The notes: generated by a model not told the origin, from the sequence alone. Shown: positions 1 through 10,364, counted from the first letter of the stretch. The stretch is 64,000 bases of DNA from Stieleria varia (GCF_038443385.1 NZ_CP151726.1:4960001-5024000), one strand, 5' to 3'. Made by a program: numbers and translations.

Positions 1-1377
1 CTGGCCTCGCCGGAAATCCTCCGGCAAGCCAACGATACGCAGTGTCCCCAGCAAAGAAAACGGTTGTGTCGGGGAAATTGCCAGGATTGTTGTTGCGGGT
101 CTCTGCAGTCTCTGCACATCCGCCGCCACGCGATAGCGTCCGGCCGCATGGTTGCGTTATCAAACACTGGGAGGTGACATCCGCTTGGATACGTTGAGCT
201 GTTGCGTCTTTTTGGGTTTGCGCAAGTTTATGTCCCTACTGCCGACGCAACTGGTCGCCCCAGTGAGCCTCAGGCGCTAGCGGGCCGTTGATTTAGTGAG
301 CCGCGACTCGTAAGCGGCCGGGCCTACCGCATTGCCCGGTGCCTTACGGCCCACGGCTCACCCTTGCGTTCCCAATTTCGATTAAATCAACAGGCCACTA
401 GCCGTGGATTATTCGTCAGCCGGCACGCGATAGCGTCCGGTTTCCGATTACAGGCGTGAGAACCGGGCGCTATCGCGTGGCGGCTGATAGGCGCAGACTG
501 TTTTCGTGCCAATCCGTGTAAACCGTTTGGTGCAAACGTATTGCGAAGACTGTCGTCAGTGGCGTGAATAATCCGGGCTAGCGCCTGAGGCGGATTGTGG
601 TGCCGGCCCACGGCTAGCGCCTGAGGCTCACTTTGATTGCGATGCAGGGAACGAAAACATGGACTGAAAAAACAATGTCAACCCCAAACTTTGAGCAGTC
701 CAGGCCAGCGCCGACTGCTCACTAAATCGACAGCTCGACACCGACTTCCCATAACCCCTATTCTGCCCAGGCCGACACATCGAGAAGGCGTCCCAATGCC
801 CCCATTCGCTTCCCTCTGCCAAGTCACCGTAAACCTCCTGTTTTGAAAGATCAAAAAAAAGTTTTCCACAGTGACTTTTCCGTCTGCGGTGATCAGGGAG
901 CGGCAATTCTTCACTAACCCTTCATGGTCATTGGGCTTACGTCAGTCCGACCGCCCAAGTTTCCACTCCGCCCCGATTGATCACAGGGGGCACAAGTCTT
1001 TTGCTACTATACAGTTAGGATATCCATTTGTTTTTGATTGACAGGATCAAAGCAATCCCTAAGATTCCCCGCGTCGCCCACATTTAGTGAGTTGCGCCCA
1101 AAAAGGCACTACGGGTAGTGACGGCATTGCCGATTACGGAGACCTTTTGGTAACAACTTATGCACAGGTTTAAACTTTAGGGTTTGGGCACGCATCGCAA
1201 TTGAGGCAAGCCGCAATGAGGCACCCCCATATGTGATGCTGTTCATCGCCATGCGATGGTCGACCAACTGTTCATTTTTCTTTCTGTTCACACCGACCGG
1301 CAACGCAAGGAAGCGAAGAGATTCTCTCGCGGTCGCGTTGTAGGTCCCCCAAGGATGACTAAAGGAGTCTGTAAGAG
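1..1377. other. Gene-free, repeat-rich region upstream of nrdJ
   Basis: No convincing coding sequence is seen on either strand; the short open frames here fall in repeats. About 120-710 is made of palindromic blocks, described separately. From about 710 to 1377 nothing is recognised except the leader of nrdJ. I looked for a cobalamin riboswitch because the next gene needs adenosylcobalamin, but could not identify one by eye. Confidence 0.6.
198..702. repeat. Composite palindromic repeat (family B, copy 1) with two nested inserts
   Basis: 577-702 matches, in the opposite orientation, the element at 36734-36953, including the shared block around GCTAGCGCCTGAGGCGG. The part at about 219-268 (GCGCAAGTTT onward) matches the other end of that element. 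Two further blocks interrupt this copy. One runs from GTTGATTTA (287-295) to TAAATCAAC (383-391). The other runs from GGATTATTC (406-414) to GAATAATCC (566-574) and contains a long hairpin with arms at about 424-443 and 461-480. A fragment of that hairpin sequence also occurs at about 127-145. Confidence 0.6.
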
Positions 1378-4300
1378 ATGGCCACCGTAATGCCCTTGTC
1401 AGCAACTGAGCCCGCCCGATCCTCCGACATGGATCCGGCACTTGAGAAAGTCAACAATCAGCACGGAGTGGAGTACGCAGAGACCCAGTTCGGAACTCGT
1501 CTGCGTGAGAAGGGCCGTAGCGGCCTGAAGGTCAAGCCAACGTTTTGCCCAGTCAACGACCAAACACCATTTGCTACCAAACAATGGGAACTGCGTTCGG
1601 CAGCGATTAAAGACGAGAATGGAAACGCGTTGTTCGAGCAGAACAATTGTGAGATCCCCGCCGACTGGTCCCAGTTGGCCACCAACGTCGTGGTCAGCAA
1701 GTATTTCTATGGTGACCCGAGTACCGACGGAGAGCGTGAGCGAAGCGTCCGGCAGTTGATTCACCGCGTGACCCGAACGATCGCCGACTGGGGTCTGGCC
1801 GACGGATACTTTGACACCCCCGCCGACGGCGAGAACTTCTATCGCGATCTGACTTGGTTGTGTCTGCACCAGCACGGTGCGTTCAACAGCCCGGTTTGGT
1901 TCAATGTCGGCCTGTACCACCAGTACGGCGTGACGGGATCCAAGTGCAACTGGGCGTGGGATGCTGAGGCAAAGACCACTTTCCAGCCAGAGAATCCCTA
2001 CGAGTATCCTCAAGGGAGCGCTTGTTTCATCCAGTCGGTCGACGACAACATGGAAGACATCATGCGTTTGGCGTGTGCCGAAGCCATGTTGTTCAAGTTT
2101 GGCTCGGGAACGGGAACGGATTTGTCAACGATCCGTTCATCTCGTGAGAAGCTGTCCGGCGGCGGCACTCCCTCCGGCCCGCTGTCCTTCATGCGTGTCT
2201 ACGACTCCATCGCCGGTGTGGTCAAATCGGGCGGCAAGACCCGTCGTGCGGCAAAGATGCAGTCCCTGAAAGTCTGGCACCCGGATATCTTGGAATTCAT
2301 CGAGTGCAAATGGGCGGAGGAGAAGAAAGCTCATGCTTTGATCCGCGAAGGCTACGAGTCGAACTTCAACGGTGAAGCCTACAGCAGCGTCTGTTTCCAG
2401 AATGCAAATCTGTCGGTTCGTTTGACAGACGACTACATGGTCGCCGTCCGCGACGGTAAGCGTTGGCAAACTCGCTGGGTCAGCGACAAGGCAAACGGCA
2501 CCGCGCCGGAATACGACGCCAAGGAACTGCTCAATAAGATGTCCGAGTGTGCTTGGCATTGCGGCGACCCCGGCGTGCAGTACGACACCACGATCAACAA
2601 GTGGCATACTTGCCCCAACAGCGGTGCGATCAACGCGTCCAATCCATGCAGCGAGTACATGTTCTTGGACAACACGGCATGCAATTTGGCATCGATCAAC
2701 TTGATGAAATTCGCCAAGAAGGACGGTTCGTTCGACGTCGAGCGTTTCCGCGCCGCGTCACGCATTTTCTTCATCGCCCAAGAGATCTTGGTCGATCACG
2801 CCAGCTATCCCACCGAACCGATCGCTCGCAACAGCCATCGCTATCGCCCGTTGGGTCTTGGCTACGCCAACTTGGGCAGTCTGGCGATGTCGCGTGGTTT
2901 GGCATACGACAGTGATGCGGCACGCGGTTTGTGTGGCTCGTTGACCGCTCTGTTGCACGGCGAAGCCAACCGCACCAGTGCGGAGATCGCTGGAGTTGTC
3001 GGCACATTTGACGGATACGCGGACAACGAAAAGCCGATGCTCGGCGTCATGCAGATGCACCGCGATGCGGCCGACAAGATCAACGACGAAGGCCCCGCGG
3101 AGCTGAAGCAAGCGGCTCAGAAGCTGTGGGACGACGTTTTGGAGATCGGTGCCAAGTACGGATTCCGAAACGCGCAAGCCACCGTGTTGGCTCCCACCGG
3201 AACGATCAGTTTCATGATGGACTGCGACACAACCGGCATCGAGCCAGACATCGCGTTGGTCAAGTACAAGCAGTTGGCCGGCGGCGGAATGCTCAAGATC
3301 GTCAACCAAACGGTCGCGCCGGCATTGACCAAGCTGGGCTACAGCAAGGAGCAGATCCAAGCCATCCTGGCGTTCATCGATGTGAATGACACGATCGAGG
3401 GTGCACCGGAAATTGACACCGACCACCTTAAAGTGTTTGACTGTGCGTTCACGCCGGCCAACGGAGTACGCAGCATTTCGTGGCGTGCACACATCACGAT
3501 GATGGCGGCCGCTCAGCCGTTCCTTTCCGGAGCGATCAGCAAGACCGTCAACATGCCCCAAGACGTGACACCGGACGACATCGCTGACGCGTACTACTGG
3601 GGTTGGGAACTGGGGCTCAAGGCGATCGCGATTTATCGCGACGGCAGCAAGCAGTCTCAGCCGCTCAATACCAAGAGTGAAGAGGGCGGCTCGGCAGGTG
3701 CCAACACGAAGGTCGTCACGAAGACCATCGAAAAGATCGTTTACCGTCCTCGCCGCGAACGTTTGCCCGACACGCGTCAAAGCGTCACGCACAAGTTCAC
3801 CATCGCGGGTCACGAAGGCTATCTGTGCGTCGGACTGTACCCCGATGGTCGGCCTGGTGAGATCTTCATCACGATGGCAAAGGAAGGCTCGACGATCGGC
3901 GGAATCATGGACAGCTTCGGAACCGCATTGTCGATTTCGCTGCAATACGGAGTTCCGTTGGAAGTCTTGGTCAACAAGTTCAGCCACACACGGTTTGAAC
4001 CCATGGGACACACGAGCAACAAGGACATCCGCATCGCCAAGAGTGTTGTCGACTACATCGCACGTTGGTTGGGCCTGACCTTCATGAGCGGCGATACCCA
4101 TGGTCCTGGAGCCGTGAAAGAAGCGGACACCAATCCGCGATCGATCAATAGCGGCAATGGACCTGAGCTGGCTGCCCCCAGGTCGTCTGTGATGGAAGCC
4201 CTCAAGCAGGACTCGGGTGCTGCCGTCGCTTTGGCCGAGCGAGCCACCATGCTCGCCAGTCTCAAGGACACACCGTCGACCAATGGCGGTGGCGCAAAGA

Positions 4301-4437
4301 AAGAGGGAACGCGACAGGAGCAGTTCGCTCGTTTCCAAGTCGACGCACCCACCTGTGACAACTGCGGCAGCATCACCGTCCGCAACGGCAACTGCTACCT
4401 CTGTCACAACTGCGGTGCCAGCATGGGCTGCAGCTGA
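1378..4437 (+). CDS. nrdJ: Vitamin B12-dependent (class II) ribonucleotide reductase
   Basis: This enzyme reduces ribonucleotides to deoxyribonucleotides in the cytoplasm using adenosylcobalamin as the radical source. The 1019-residue product fits the long bacterial NrdJ form. Visible family signatures are NPCSEYMFLDNTACNLASIN near residue 420, the phosphate-loop-like APTGTISFMMDCDTTGIEPD near residue 604, and a C-terminal cysteine-rich tail (CDNC, CYLCHNC, GCS; residues about 993-1019) of the kind used to re-reduce the active-site disulfide. The ATG start is supported by AAGGAG about 10 bases upstream. The gene stands alone, with a long repeat-rich leader and a strong terminator behind it. 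No class I or III reductase lies in the window. Confidence 0.97.
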   Translation: MATVMPLSATEPARSSDMDPALEKVNNQHGVEYAETQFGTRLREKGRSGLKVKPTFCPVNDQTPFATKQWELRSAAIKDENGNALFEQNNCEIPADWSQLATNVVVSKYFYGDPSTDGERERSVRQLIHRVTRTIADWGLADGYFDTPADGENFYRDLTWLCLHQHGAFNSPVWFNVGLYHQYGVTGSKCNWAWDAEAKTTFQPENPYEYPQGSACFIQSVDDNMEDIMRLACAEAMLFKFGSGTGTDLSTIRSSREKLSGGGTPSGPLSFMRVYDSIAGVVKSGGKTRRAAKMQSLKVWHPDILEFIECKWAEEKKAHALIREGYESNFNGEAYSSVCFQNANLSVRLTDDYMVAVRDGKRWQTRWVSDKANGTAPEYDAKELLNKMSECAWHCGDPGVQYDTTINKWHTCPNSGAINASNPCSEYMFLDNTACNLASINLMKFAKKDGSFDVERFRAASRIFFIAQEILVDHASYPTEPIARNSHRYRPLGLGYANLGSLAMSRGLAYDSDAARGLCGSLTALLHGEANRTSAEIAGVVGTFDGYADNEKPMLGVMQMHRDAADKINDEGPAELKQAAQKLWDDVLEIGAKYGFRNAQATVLAPTGTISFMMDCDTTGIEPDIALVKYKQLAGGGMLKIVNQTVAPALTKLGYSKEQIQAILAFIDVNDTIEGAPEIDTDHLKVFDCAFTPANGVRSISWRAHITMMAAAQPFLSGAISKTVNMPQDVTPDDIADAYYWGWELGLKAIAIYRDGSKQSQPLNTKSEEGGSAGANTKVVTKTIEKIVYRPRRERLPDTRQSVTHKFTIAGHEGYLCVGLYPDGRPGEIFITMAKEGSTIGGIMDSFGTALSISLQYGVPLEVLVNKFSHTRFEPMGHTSNKDIRIAKSVVDYIARWLGLTFMSGDTHGPGAVKEADTNPRSINSGNGPELAAPRSSVMEALKQDSGAAVALAERATMLASLKDTPSTNGGGAKKEGTRQEQFARFQVDAPTCDNCGSITVRNGNCYLCHNCGASMGCS

Positions 4438-4460
4438 GTAGCAACCCGCTGACAGCAACC

Positions 4461-4484
4461 GTACGTCATCCTTTCCAGGCTGAC
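4461..4484. repeat. Half-copy of a two-hairpin intergenic repeat (family C)
   Basis: This 24-base palindromic arm (GTACGTCATCCTTTCC then AGGCTGAC) is nearly identical to the left arm of the repeat at 56041-56105. It lies just after the nrdJ stop codon, without the second arm. Confidence 0.65.
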
Positions 4485-4523
4485 TTACGGCTTGAATGAC
4501 AAACGGCAAAGCCTGACCGTACG

Positions 4524-4562
4524 AAAAAACGCCTGTGACTCTTTGGAGTCACAGGCGTTTTT
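4524..4562. terminator. Bidirectional intrinsic terminator
   Basis: A perfect hairpin with stem ACGCCTGTGACTC and loop TTTG is preceded by an A-run and followed by a T-run. It can therefore end transcription of nrdJ on the plus strand and of the convergent protease genes on the minus strand. Confidence 0.9.
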
Positions 4563-4588
4563 CATTTCTACCAGCGGCGTCGGTCGTT

Positions 4589-4807
4589 TCAATGAGGCTC
4601 CGGATCAGAGTGAGCAAACACCGAAATCACCTTGGCATTGGACTCAATCTTTTTCGCGGAATCCTCGCTCGCCTGGACGTACAGCACTGTTTCTTCGCCC
4701 ATCGGAACAGGTTCCAAGTCTTCCACTGAACCGCCGTCCTGAGAGATGGCCTGCTTAATCGACTCGACATCCGAGTCTGATTTCACTGTCACGAGCCAAC
4801 GTTTCAT
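4589..4807 (-). CDS. Small inhibitor-I9-like protein, partner of the adjacent subtilase
   Basis: This 72-residue protein begins MKRWLVTVK. Its pattern suggests a beta-alpha-beta-beta-alpha-beta fold, and it ends with ASEDSAKKIESNAKVISVF. That resembles the end of subtilisin propeptide (I9) domains, where a helix precedes a strand carrying the 'dp.V..V' pattern. It has no signal peptide. The gene lies 10 bases downstream of the protease gene and is very probably co-transcribed with it. I infer a trans-acting inhibitor or folding chaperone for that protease; the family match is by pattern only. The ATG at 4807 is preferred over an upstream start that would overlap the protease stop codon. Confidence 0.7.
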   Translation of the reverse strand: MKRWLVTVKSDSDVESIKQAISQDGGSVEDLEPVPMGEETVLYVQASEDSAKKIESNAKVISVFAHSDPEPH

Positions 4808-4817
4808 TTCGCAATAC

Positions 4818-6494
4818 CTAGCAGTTTGGAGGATCAACGATCAGGCTATCAAAATCAGACCAATCGGTCGATTCGATCAAGCGGTACGCAGCAGCGGCGT
4901 TGATGACACCGTGCCCCGTATTGAGATCATATCCCGGCTGTCCAATGCTTGTTGCGGAACGGATCAAAGCACCCTTGAGTTGGGCTGGCGTCAAACCCGG
5001 AAACGCTGACAAGAGAAGCGCGCCGACTCCTGCTGCCACCGGACATGATGCAGATGTTCCATTGTCGAAGGCTTGATTGGAGGTTCCTGCTGGGCGTCCT
5101 GGTCCGAAATTGCCAAAGAAATGCGAGTAAGCGGAGATATCCGGTTTGCATTTCTCAAACCCATCGCTGTCACCGGGTTGCCGGTGTGCGTGACTTGGCC
5201 CCTGCGACGAGTATCCAATCCGTTCGTGCCTCGAATTGACCGCCGCCACCGTGATCACCTCAGCCAATGCGTTGGACGCTTGAATGGATTTGCCAGAACC
5301 GATTCCACTGGGTTGACAGCGTCCACTGGCACATGGCTCACCACAGTTGCCCGCCGAAAAGAAACAGGGTGCCCCCGACAAAACCACTTCTCGAACCTTT
5401 CGATGAATGGGGTGGTTGATGTTGTTCATTTCATGAGATGGATCGGTGGTGATGCCCGTGAATCCATAGCTGTTGCTGGTGATGTGTGGAGTTCCGTTTG
5501 CCCGACGCTGAGTCAGCACCGCCTGGAACATTGCCAACGCACCACCCGAATTTGGTACTCCCAAGAATGGATAGTCCATCAGTTTTGCATGAGGCGCCGC
5601 AACCAGCACGTCTGCAGCGCACATCGATCCGTGACTCTGAATCGATGCCGAACCTGGTGCCGGTGACAGCGGGTCATTCAAACCTCCGATCACCGGATAG
5701 ACAGAACCATTGATTCCTTGGTCCAGGATTCCGACAACAATGTTCTGACCCCGATTTCCATCAAACCAAACGCGTTCGACTCCCAACAAAGCTCGAATCA
5801 CGTCGATTGAGACGGCGGGTTGGAATGGGCGACAGTCGATTGCCGCACCACCGGATGGAGACAGGTCCAGAATCTCACCAAGCATCTGACCAGCCATGCG
5901 GGCGCTGCCGGACAATGACTCTGACGTGTGCGGCAGAACACCGGGATAGTGCGGCAGAACACCAGGATATCGTGATGCGAGTTGGGCGGCGAGCACAACA
6001 ATCTGTTCAGGAGACAGGTCCTCGAACGTGTGTGGCAAAACTCCAGGGAAACGGCGTCGGACGTCAGCTTGCGGATCAACACCACTGGCAAAGTGTGGCG
6101 GAAGCCCCGGATAGCCTCCTCCGTCAGGTTCGCAGTTGCATCGTCGCTCGTTGAAATACGACATCTGGGAACTTGGCCACACTTTGACGACCGATCTCTT
6201 TCGTTCGCAAGCAGCCCATTTTGCCACGTCGATTTTTGCGGGCATGACCCAGGATCCACGACGCGGTGTGGCTTCCGTAAACGCCGTCGCAGCAAAGCCG
6301 GCTAGCCTCTCAGGATCGCTGAACAGCGGGACCGCAGCCGAGTTTTCGGCAAGCTCCAGACCCACACCGTCGAGACTCTCAGAGAGCTTGTCGGCAACGT
6401 TTTCCCTGACGCTGGAACTGGCAACGACCGCCGATGCCTCGTCGAAATCAATCGGCTCATTCTTGAACTCGATGAGAACGTCAACTTTTCGCAT
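4818..6494 (-). CDS. Subtilisin-like serine protease (S8 family) with PGVLPH repeats
   Basis: This 558-residue protein has an intact S8 triad: Asp258 in GILDQGIN, His288 in QSHGSM and Ser481 in GTSASCP. The N-terminal ~250 residues precede the catalytic domain and would form a prodomain. Within them PGVLPH occurs three times, plus one PGLPPH, at roughly residues 128-189, and the DNA is repeated too. No classical signal peptide follows the chosen start MRKVDVLIEF, which has a good GAGGGG site in front of it. The catalytic domain recalls subtilases linked to peptide maturation (PatA/PatG-like), but no precursor peptide was recognised nearby. The I9-like gene directly downstream is the likely functional partner. 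Confidence 0.88.
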   Translation of the reverse strand: MRKVDVLIEFKNEPIDFDEASAVVASSSVRENVADKLSESLDGVGLELAENSAAVPLFSDPERLAGFAATAFTEATPRRGSWVMPAKIDVAKWAACERKRSVVKVWPSSQMSYFNERRCNCEPDGGGYPGLPPHFASGVDPQADVRRRFPGVLPHTFEDLSPEQIVVLAAQLASRYPGVLPHYPGVLPHTSESLSGSARMAGQMLGEILDLSPSGGAAIDCRPFQPAVSIDVIRALLGVERVWFDGNRGQNIVVGILDQGINGSVYPVIGGLNDPLSPAPGSASIQSHGSMCAADVLVAAPHAKLMDYPFLGVPNSGGALAMFQAVLTQRRANGTPHITSNSYGFTGITTDPSHEMNNINHPIHRKVREVVLSGAPCFFSAGNCGEPCASGRCQPSGIGSGKSIQASNALAEVITVAAVNSRHERIGYSSQGPSHAHRQPGDSDGFEKCKPDISAYSHFFGNFGPGRPAGTSNQAFDNGTSASCPVAAGVGALLLSAFPGLTPAQLKGALIRSATSIGQPGYDLNTGHGVINAAAAYRLIESTDWSDFDSLIVDPPNC

Positions 6495-6812
6495 TGAACT
6501 GCCCCTCTTTTTGGGATGAAGATAATCGAAAGGCGAAGGGGCCATGCCCCCTCTGCAGGGCAATCATCGCTCGAAAAAACAGCAAAATCAACCTTCGAGA
6601 AGTCCCTTTTCCCTCAAATGTCCAATTTGACAGCGTTAAACGGTGCGGGTTATCAGGCTTATAGGTCGAGTGGCATCCTCGCCTGTCGTCGTCATTGTGA
6701 TTTGAATGATCTGAATAATCGACATAAGACGATGTCGGTTGGGGGGCACCCGTCAGAGGTGGCACCAAACAGGTCCAATTCTGAAATCTCGAAACACCAA
6801 GGATGACCACTC

Positions 6813-9800
6813 ATGATTGGGGTCAAAATCAAACAGACATTCGTGGCAGTATTTTGCTTTTCGATCATCTTCCTCCAGCCGCTGCAGATGTATGCCGGTG
6901 GTCCGTTGACTTGGTTCAACCAGTCGGATGTCGAGAAACTCGCCGGGCAAATCGATTGCCTTGAGAAACACATTGAGAAGTACGGCAGCGTGGTCGCCAA
7001 GAAACCGGATGTTTGGGGTGAGGCCAGACTGACACGTCATCGCAGTGAGTTTGAACAGGTCATGAGCGAGGAACTCAATGGCTTTAAAGAGACCATCAAT
7101 GCCACCCTCACTCGCGCGGACTCGGCATACCTAGCCAATGCCTTTGCCTTGTCCGCGGCATTGCAAGAAGGTGTTTCGTTGCCATCGGCGAAAGAGTCCG
7201 ATGCGGTTGCGATCATTACCGACGATGGAATCACCAAGAGAGCTGAGGCCGCGATCGCGCGTTCCAATCCTCGCGCCAATGCGACATTGGGATTCAAAGC
7301 CAGCGAAGGTGGTATCGCATTGGAGCCGGTGATCAAACTGGACCAAATGAAACGTTACTTGGATCACCTCAACGAAATTCGCCGAACCAACGAAGGCGAC
7401 GACGTGGGTGATTCCCCCGGCTACGCGATCAACTTGGTTCGCATCCCGGTTTCCGTACTGCCGGGCAACCGTACACAAGAAGGCTATGGGGCCGAAATCT
7501 CGGTCACAGCCACGCCACACTTGTCCGAAGAAACATTGCCGCAGGTGTTCCAGAGCTGGGTCATCAACGATCTGGTTGATGAACTAACCCTACCGGTCTT
7601 GCGTCACGCTGACTTGAAAACCTGGGATACGCTTCTGAAAAGATTTCTTGCGTTGTACGAGTACTTGGATGCGAACGGCGATTTTCCGCCTCAACGAGAC
7701 ATTGTCTATGGAGAAGTTCTCAACGAAATCCTGAATGGACTCTACACAAAGAGCAGTCAGACCTACGGGACGCGGCCTGTTATTCAATCTGCAGACGTTC
7801 AGAAACGACAATCTGATGCCATTCTAGAGATCAAATCCGTAAAGTTGGATTTGGAATCAATTGAGCAACGCACATCCAGTCAAATCGGATCATCTCGAAG
7901 TCGCCATAGTCGTTACTCCGTTCCAGCTTCACTGCGACCGCTCGTTTATGGACGTTCGTTCCATCGGATCAACTACAAGGGACAACCCACTCCCTATCTT
8001 TTTGAATTGGATCGTCTCAGCGAATTGGCGAAACGAATCAATCAAACACTCGCTCTGACCCAATATCCCAATGGCCAGATTCCAAACACGGAGGTTCGTG
8101 ATTTCCTTCGTGAAGAACTCAAAGCGTCGTACGACTTCCTCATCGAGGCCGGACGTCGCAATCCAGCGATTTGGGATCTGACCGAAGGGCTTTACGAAAT
8201 CATTCGAGACGGCCGCGATCTCGAACTTCTGGAGCGTCAAAAGCTCTACGCACACTTGATCGGCGACGGAGGCGACGGTCGATCGATACGCATGCAGCCA
8301 CAGAATGAATACCAAGTCACCGAAGACCTCGCGTGGTGCATCTTGGTTGAATCCGCTTTGCTGAATCGTCAACTGATCGACGACATGCAACGATTGGCGG
8401 CCGACAAGAACGCACCCTGTGTGGTTTCCACCCCGCTCGACCGTTTCTATTTGCCGTCGCACATGTTGGCTCCAGAGACAACGTATGCCTTCAACGAATA
8501 TGTCAAGTGTCGTTGGCCGATCAAGGTGTTCGCATTGGACCCAGTCACTCAAGATCAGAACGTTGCCGATGCCTTCAGCTTGCGACGTGAACTGCAACTT
8601 GCCGCGTCGATCGCCTTTGCATCGGGCGAAATTGGCATCAGCAACTTTTCGCAGTTTGCTCGACGGATCGAGTTGGATGCGGAAACAATTGCTCTGAACC
8701 GAACCGTCATAGGGTTCTCGCACGGCGACGATACCTTTGGTTGGCGCTTCAGGCCACGCTACCAAACACCCGAAATCAAAGGCACCATCCAAGCGTTCGG
8801 GCAGACCCTGTTCGGTGGGCCTTCACGCAACAGCTTGCTGAAGGATCAACGAATCGAACCCGGCATTCGCGAATGCACCGCAATTGTGATCGCTCCGAAT
8901 TTTGTGCCGTATCTGACCTTTGACACTCGAGCCAATTGGTACAAACTCACTCGACCGGGTTGGAAACAGTTTGATTTGAAAGACAGCACCAGCCTCGGCA
9001 AAGAGATCGTTGAGCTGCGGCGTGCCAAGGCAGCTTGCGTCGCTGAGCAGCATCTGCATCGCGACGGCGAAGTATACCGGTTGATGCGGGCCGTCGATCA
9101 ACTCGAAGCCCGATTGCCACTGCAGACGACATTCGTGCAGATGCCGACGGAGGACACCAAGGGCGGATTTCAAACACTCTCTGGTGGCACGACCAATCTC
9201 GGTCCAGAACTGGTCGGCTTTTATGGCCAACCGGGCTACGATCCGACCAAGGATTCGTCTTTCTTTCTCGTTGGCGACAATTTCAGCGTGCACGACACTC
9301 GTGTGATCGCTGGCGGAGAAGACCTGAGAACTCGAGACGTTACTCAGTTGGTTGACGTTGTAGTAGAAGGCGAGGAGCCAAAGCAAACGGCTGTCGTACT
9401 GCCAAGCCAGGTCCGAATGTTGAGCCGTGACATTTTGGAGGTCCGCTTGCCGAAAGAGCTGAAACCCTACGAACGCGAGTATGACGAAGGTAAGAAACGC
9501 AAGGTCATCGCAGTCCAAGTTGGAACTCCCTATGGCGTATCCGCTGTCTTGGAAATCCCTGTGTTTGAAGAAGACAAAAAGGCGGAGGAAACCGCTGCGG
9601 CCACGGCTGCGGCAAAGGCTGTGACAGCTCACGTCGAAGCGTTGCATCCGGTCAGCTACGGATGGGAAAAAACACCCGATGCGACGGCCACGGTGGTTTT
9701 CGACACAGGAGGTATCAACGTCTTGGATATCCACGACGGGATTGGGATGCTGAAGTTGGAAATGAACCAAGCGGAGAACAAAGATGTCCACGATCTGCTC

Positions 9801-10364
9801 AATACGGGCGATGCAATCCATGCGGACATCGTGTTCCGTGTTGAGGCGACCTCCAACAAAGAAGGCACGAGTTCCGTCAAAGGCAAGACCATTGGGCCAC
9901 TGCAGATCACCTTGGGTATGGATTTCGATCCCGGCCAACTTGAGGTCCCGTTGCAAGCCGCACTGCGAAGCTCGATCTTGCCAAGCTTTGATCTCAAGGA
10001 AATCAGCCTGCAGGGTTACGTGCGGTTCTACGCGACCGACGGGCATGACTCTCACATGGGCGGACGTGAACGACATCGCGATCGCCCGATTTTCAAGCTG
10101 ACCAATGCTTTGAAAATCAAGGTGACCGAAGCGACGAAGTGCGAGGTGGAGTGCGTTCCTGCACTCACTCCACCCACTACCGTTCACAGTATTCCAATCG
10201 AGTTGCTGCAGGGGACTCCTCTCAGCAAAGCGAAACCGTTGACATCAACGGATTGGAATCGTGAGACCGAAACGGAACCGTATGCAATTCGCCTCGTGAC
10301 TGACACCGTATTCGATGATCTTCATCGTCAATTGTCCACGGTGTCGACAGCGTCGGGTCGATAG
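6813..10364 (+). CDS. Large secreted hypothetical protein
   Basis: This 1183-residue protein starts with a hydrophobic signal segment (residues about 5-28, ending near MYAGG). A helical, charged N-terminal half follows. At roughly residues 800-930 there is a region resembling an IPT/TIG-like beta-sandwich (LVGDNFSVHDTRVIAGGEDL, then LEVRLP and GVSAVLEIPVF). A short Ala/Glu-rich stretch separates it from the C-terminal part. I recognise no catalytic motif. An AAGGA site lies before the ATG. It is probably periplasmic or surface-exposed. Its size and family distribution cannot be judged from sequence alone. Confidence 0.85.
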   Translation: MIGVKIKQTFVAVFCFSIIFLQPLQMYAGGPLTWFNQSDVEKLAGQIDCLEKHIEKYGSVVAKKPDVWGEARLTRHRSEFEQVMSEELNGFKETINATLTRADSAYLANAFALSAALQEGVSLPSAKESDAVAIITDDGITKRAEAAIARSNPRANATLGFKASEGGIALEPVIKLDQMKRYLDHLNEIRRTNEGDDVGDSPGYAINLVRIPVSVLPGNRTQEGYGAEISVTATPHLSEETLPQVFQSWVINDLVDELTLPVLRHADLKTWDTLLKRFLALYEYLDANGDFPPQRDIVYGEVLNEILNGLYTKSSQTYGTRPVIQSADVQKRQSDAILEIKSVKLDLESIEQRTSSQIGSSRSRHSRYSVPASLRPLVYGRSFHRINYKGQPTPYLFELDRLSELAKRINQTLALTQYPNGQIPNTEVRDFLREELKASYDFLIEAGRRNPAIWDLTEGLYEIIRDGRDLELLERQKLYAHLIGDGGDGRSIRMQPQNEYQVTEDLAWCILVESALLNRQLIDDMQRLAADKNAPCVVSTPLDRFYLPSHMLAPETTYAFNEYVKCRWPIKVFALDPVTQDQNVADAFSLRRELQLAASIAFASGEIGISNFSQFARRIELDAETIALNRTVIGFSHGDDTFGWRFRPRYQTPEIKGTIQAFGQTLFGGPSRNSLLKDQRIEPGIRECTAIVIAPNFVPYLTFDTRANWYKLTRPGWKQFDLKDSTSLGKEIVELRRAKAACVAEQHLHRDGEVYRLMRAVDQLEARLPLQTTFVQMPTEDTKGGFQTLSGGTTNLGPELVGFYGQPGYDPTKDSSFFLVGDNFSVHDTRVIAGGEDLRTRDVTQLVDVVVEGEEPKQTAVVLPSQVRMLSRDILEVRLPKELKPYEREYDEGKKRKVIAVQVGTPYGVSAVLEIPVFEEDKKAEETAAATAAAKAVTAHVEALHPVSYGWEKTPDATATVVFDTGGINVLDIHDGIGMLKLEMNQAENKDVHDLLNTGDAIHADIVFRVEATSNKEGTSSVKGKTIGPLQITLGMDFDPGQLEVPLQAALRSSILPSFDLKEISLQGYVRFYATDGHDSHMGGRERHRDRPIFKLTNALKIKVTEATKCEVECVPALTPPTTVHSIPIELLQGTPLSKAKPLTSTDWNRETETEPYAIRLVTDTVFDDLHRQLSTVSTASGR

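Noticed and set aside
700-1377. Cobalamin riboswitch before nrdJ
   Set aside because: A B12-dependent reductase need not be repressed by B12, and no B12-box or matching stem set was recognised by eye; a covariance-model search would settle it.
2758-4509. 583-codon open frame antisense to nrdJ
   Set aside because: The composition is Arg/Val/Asp-rich without motifs, a typical shadow of a high-GC coding sequence; nrdJ on the other strand is certain.
8823-10187. 454-codon antisense open frame
   Set aside because: It is antisense to the 1183-residue secreted protein, which has a signal peptide and a ribosome site.
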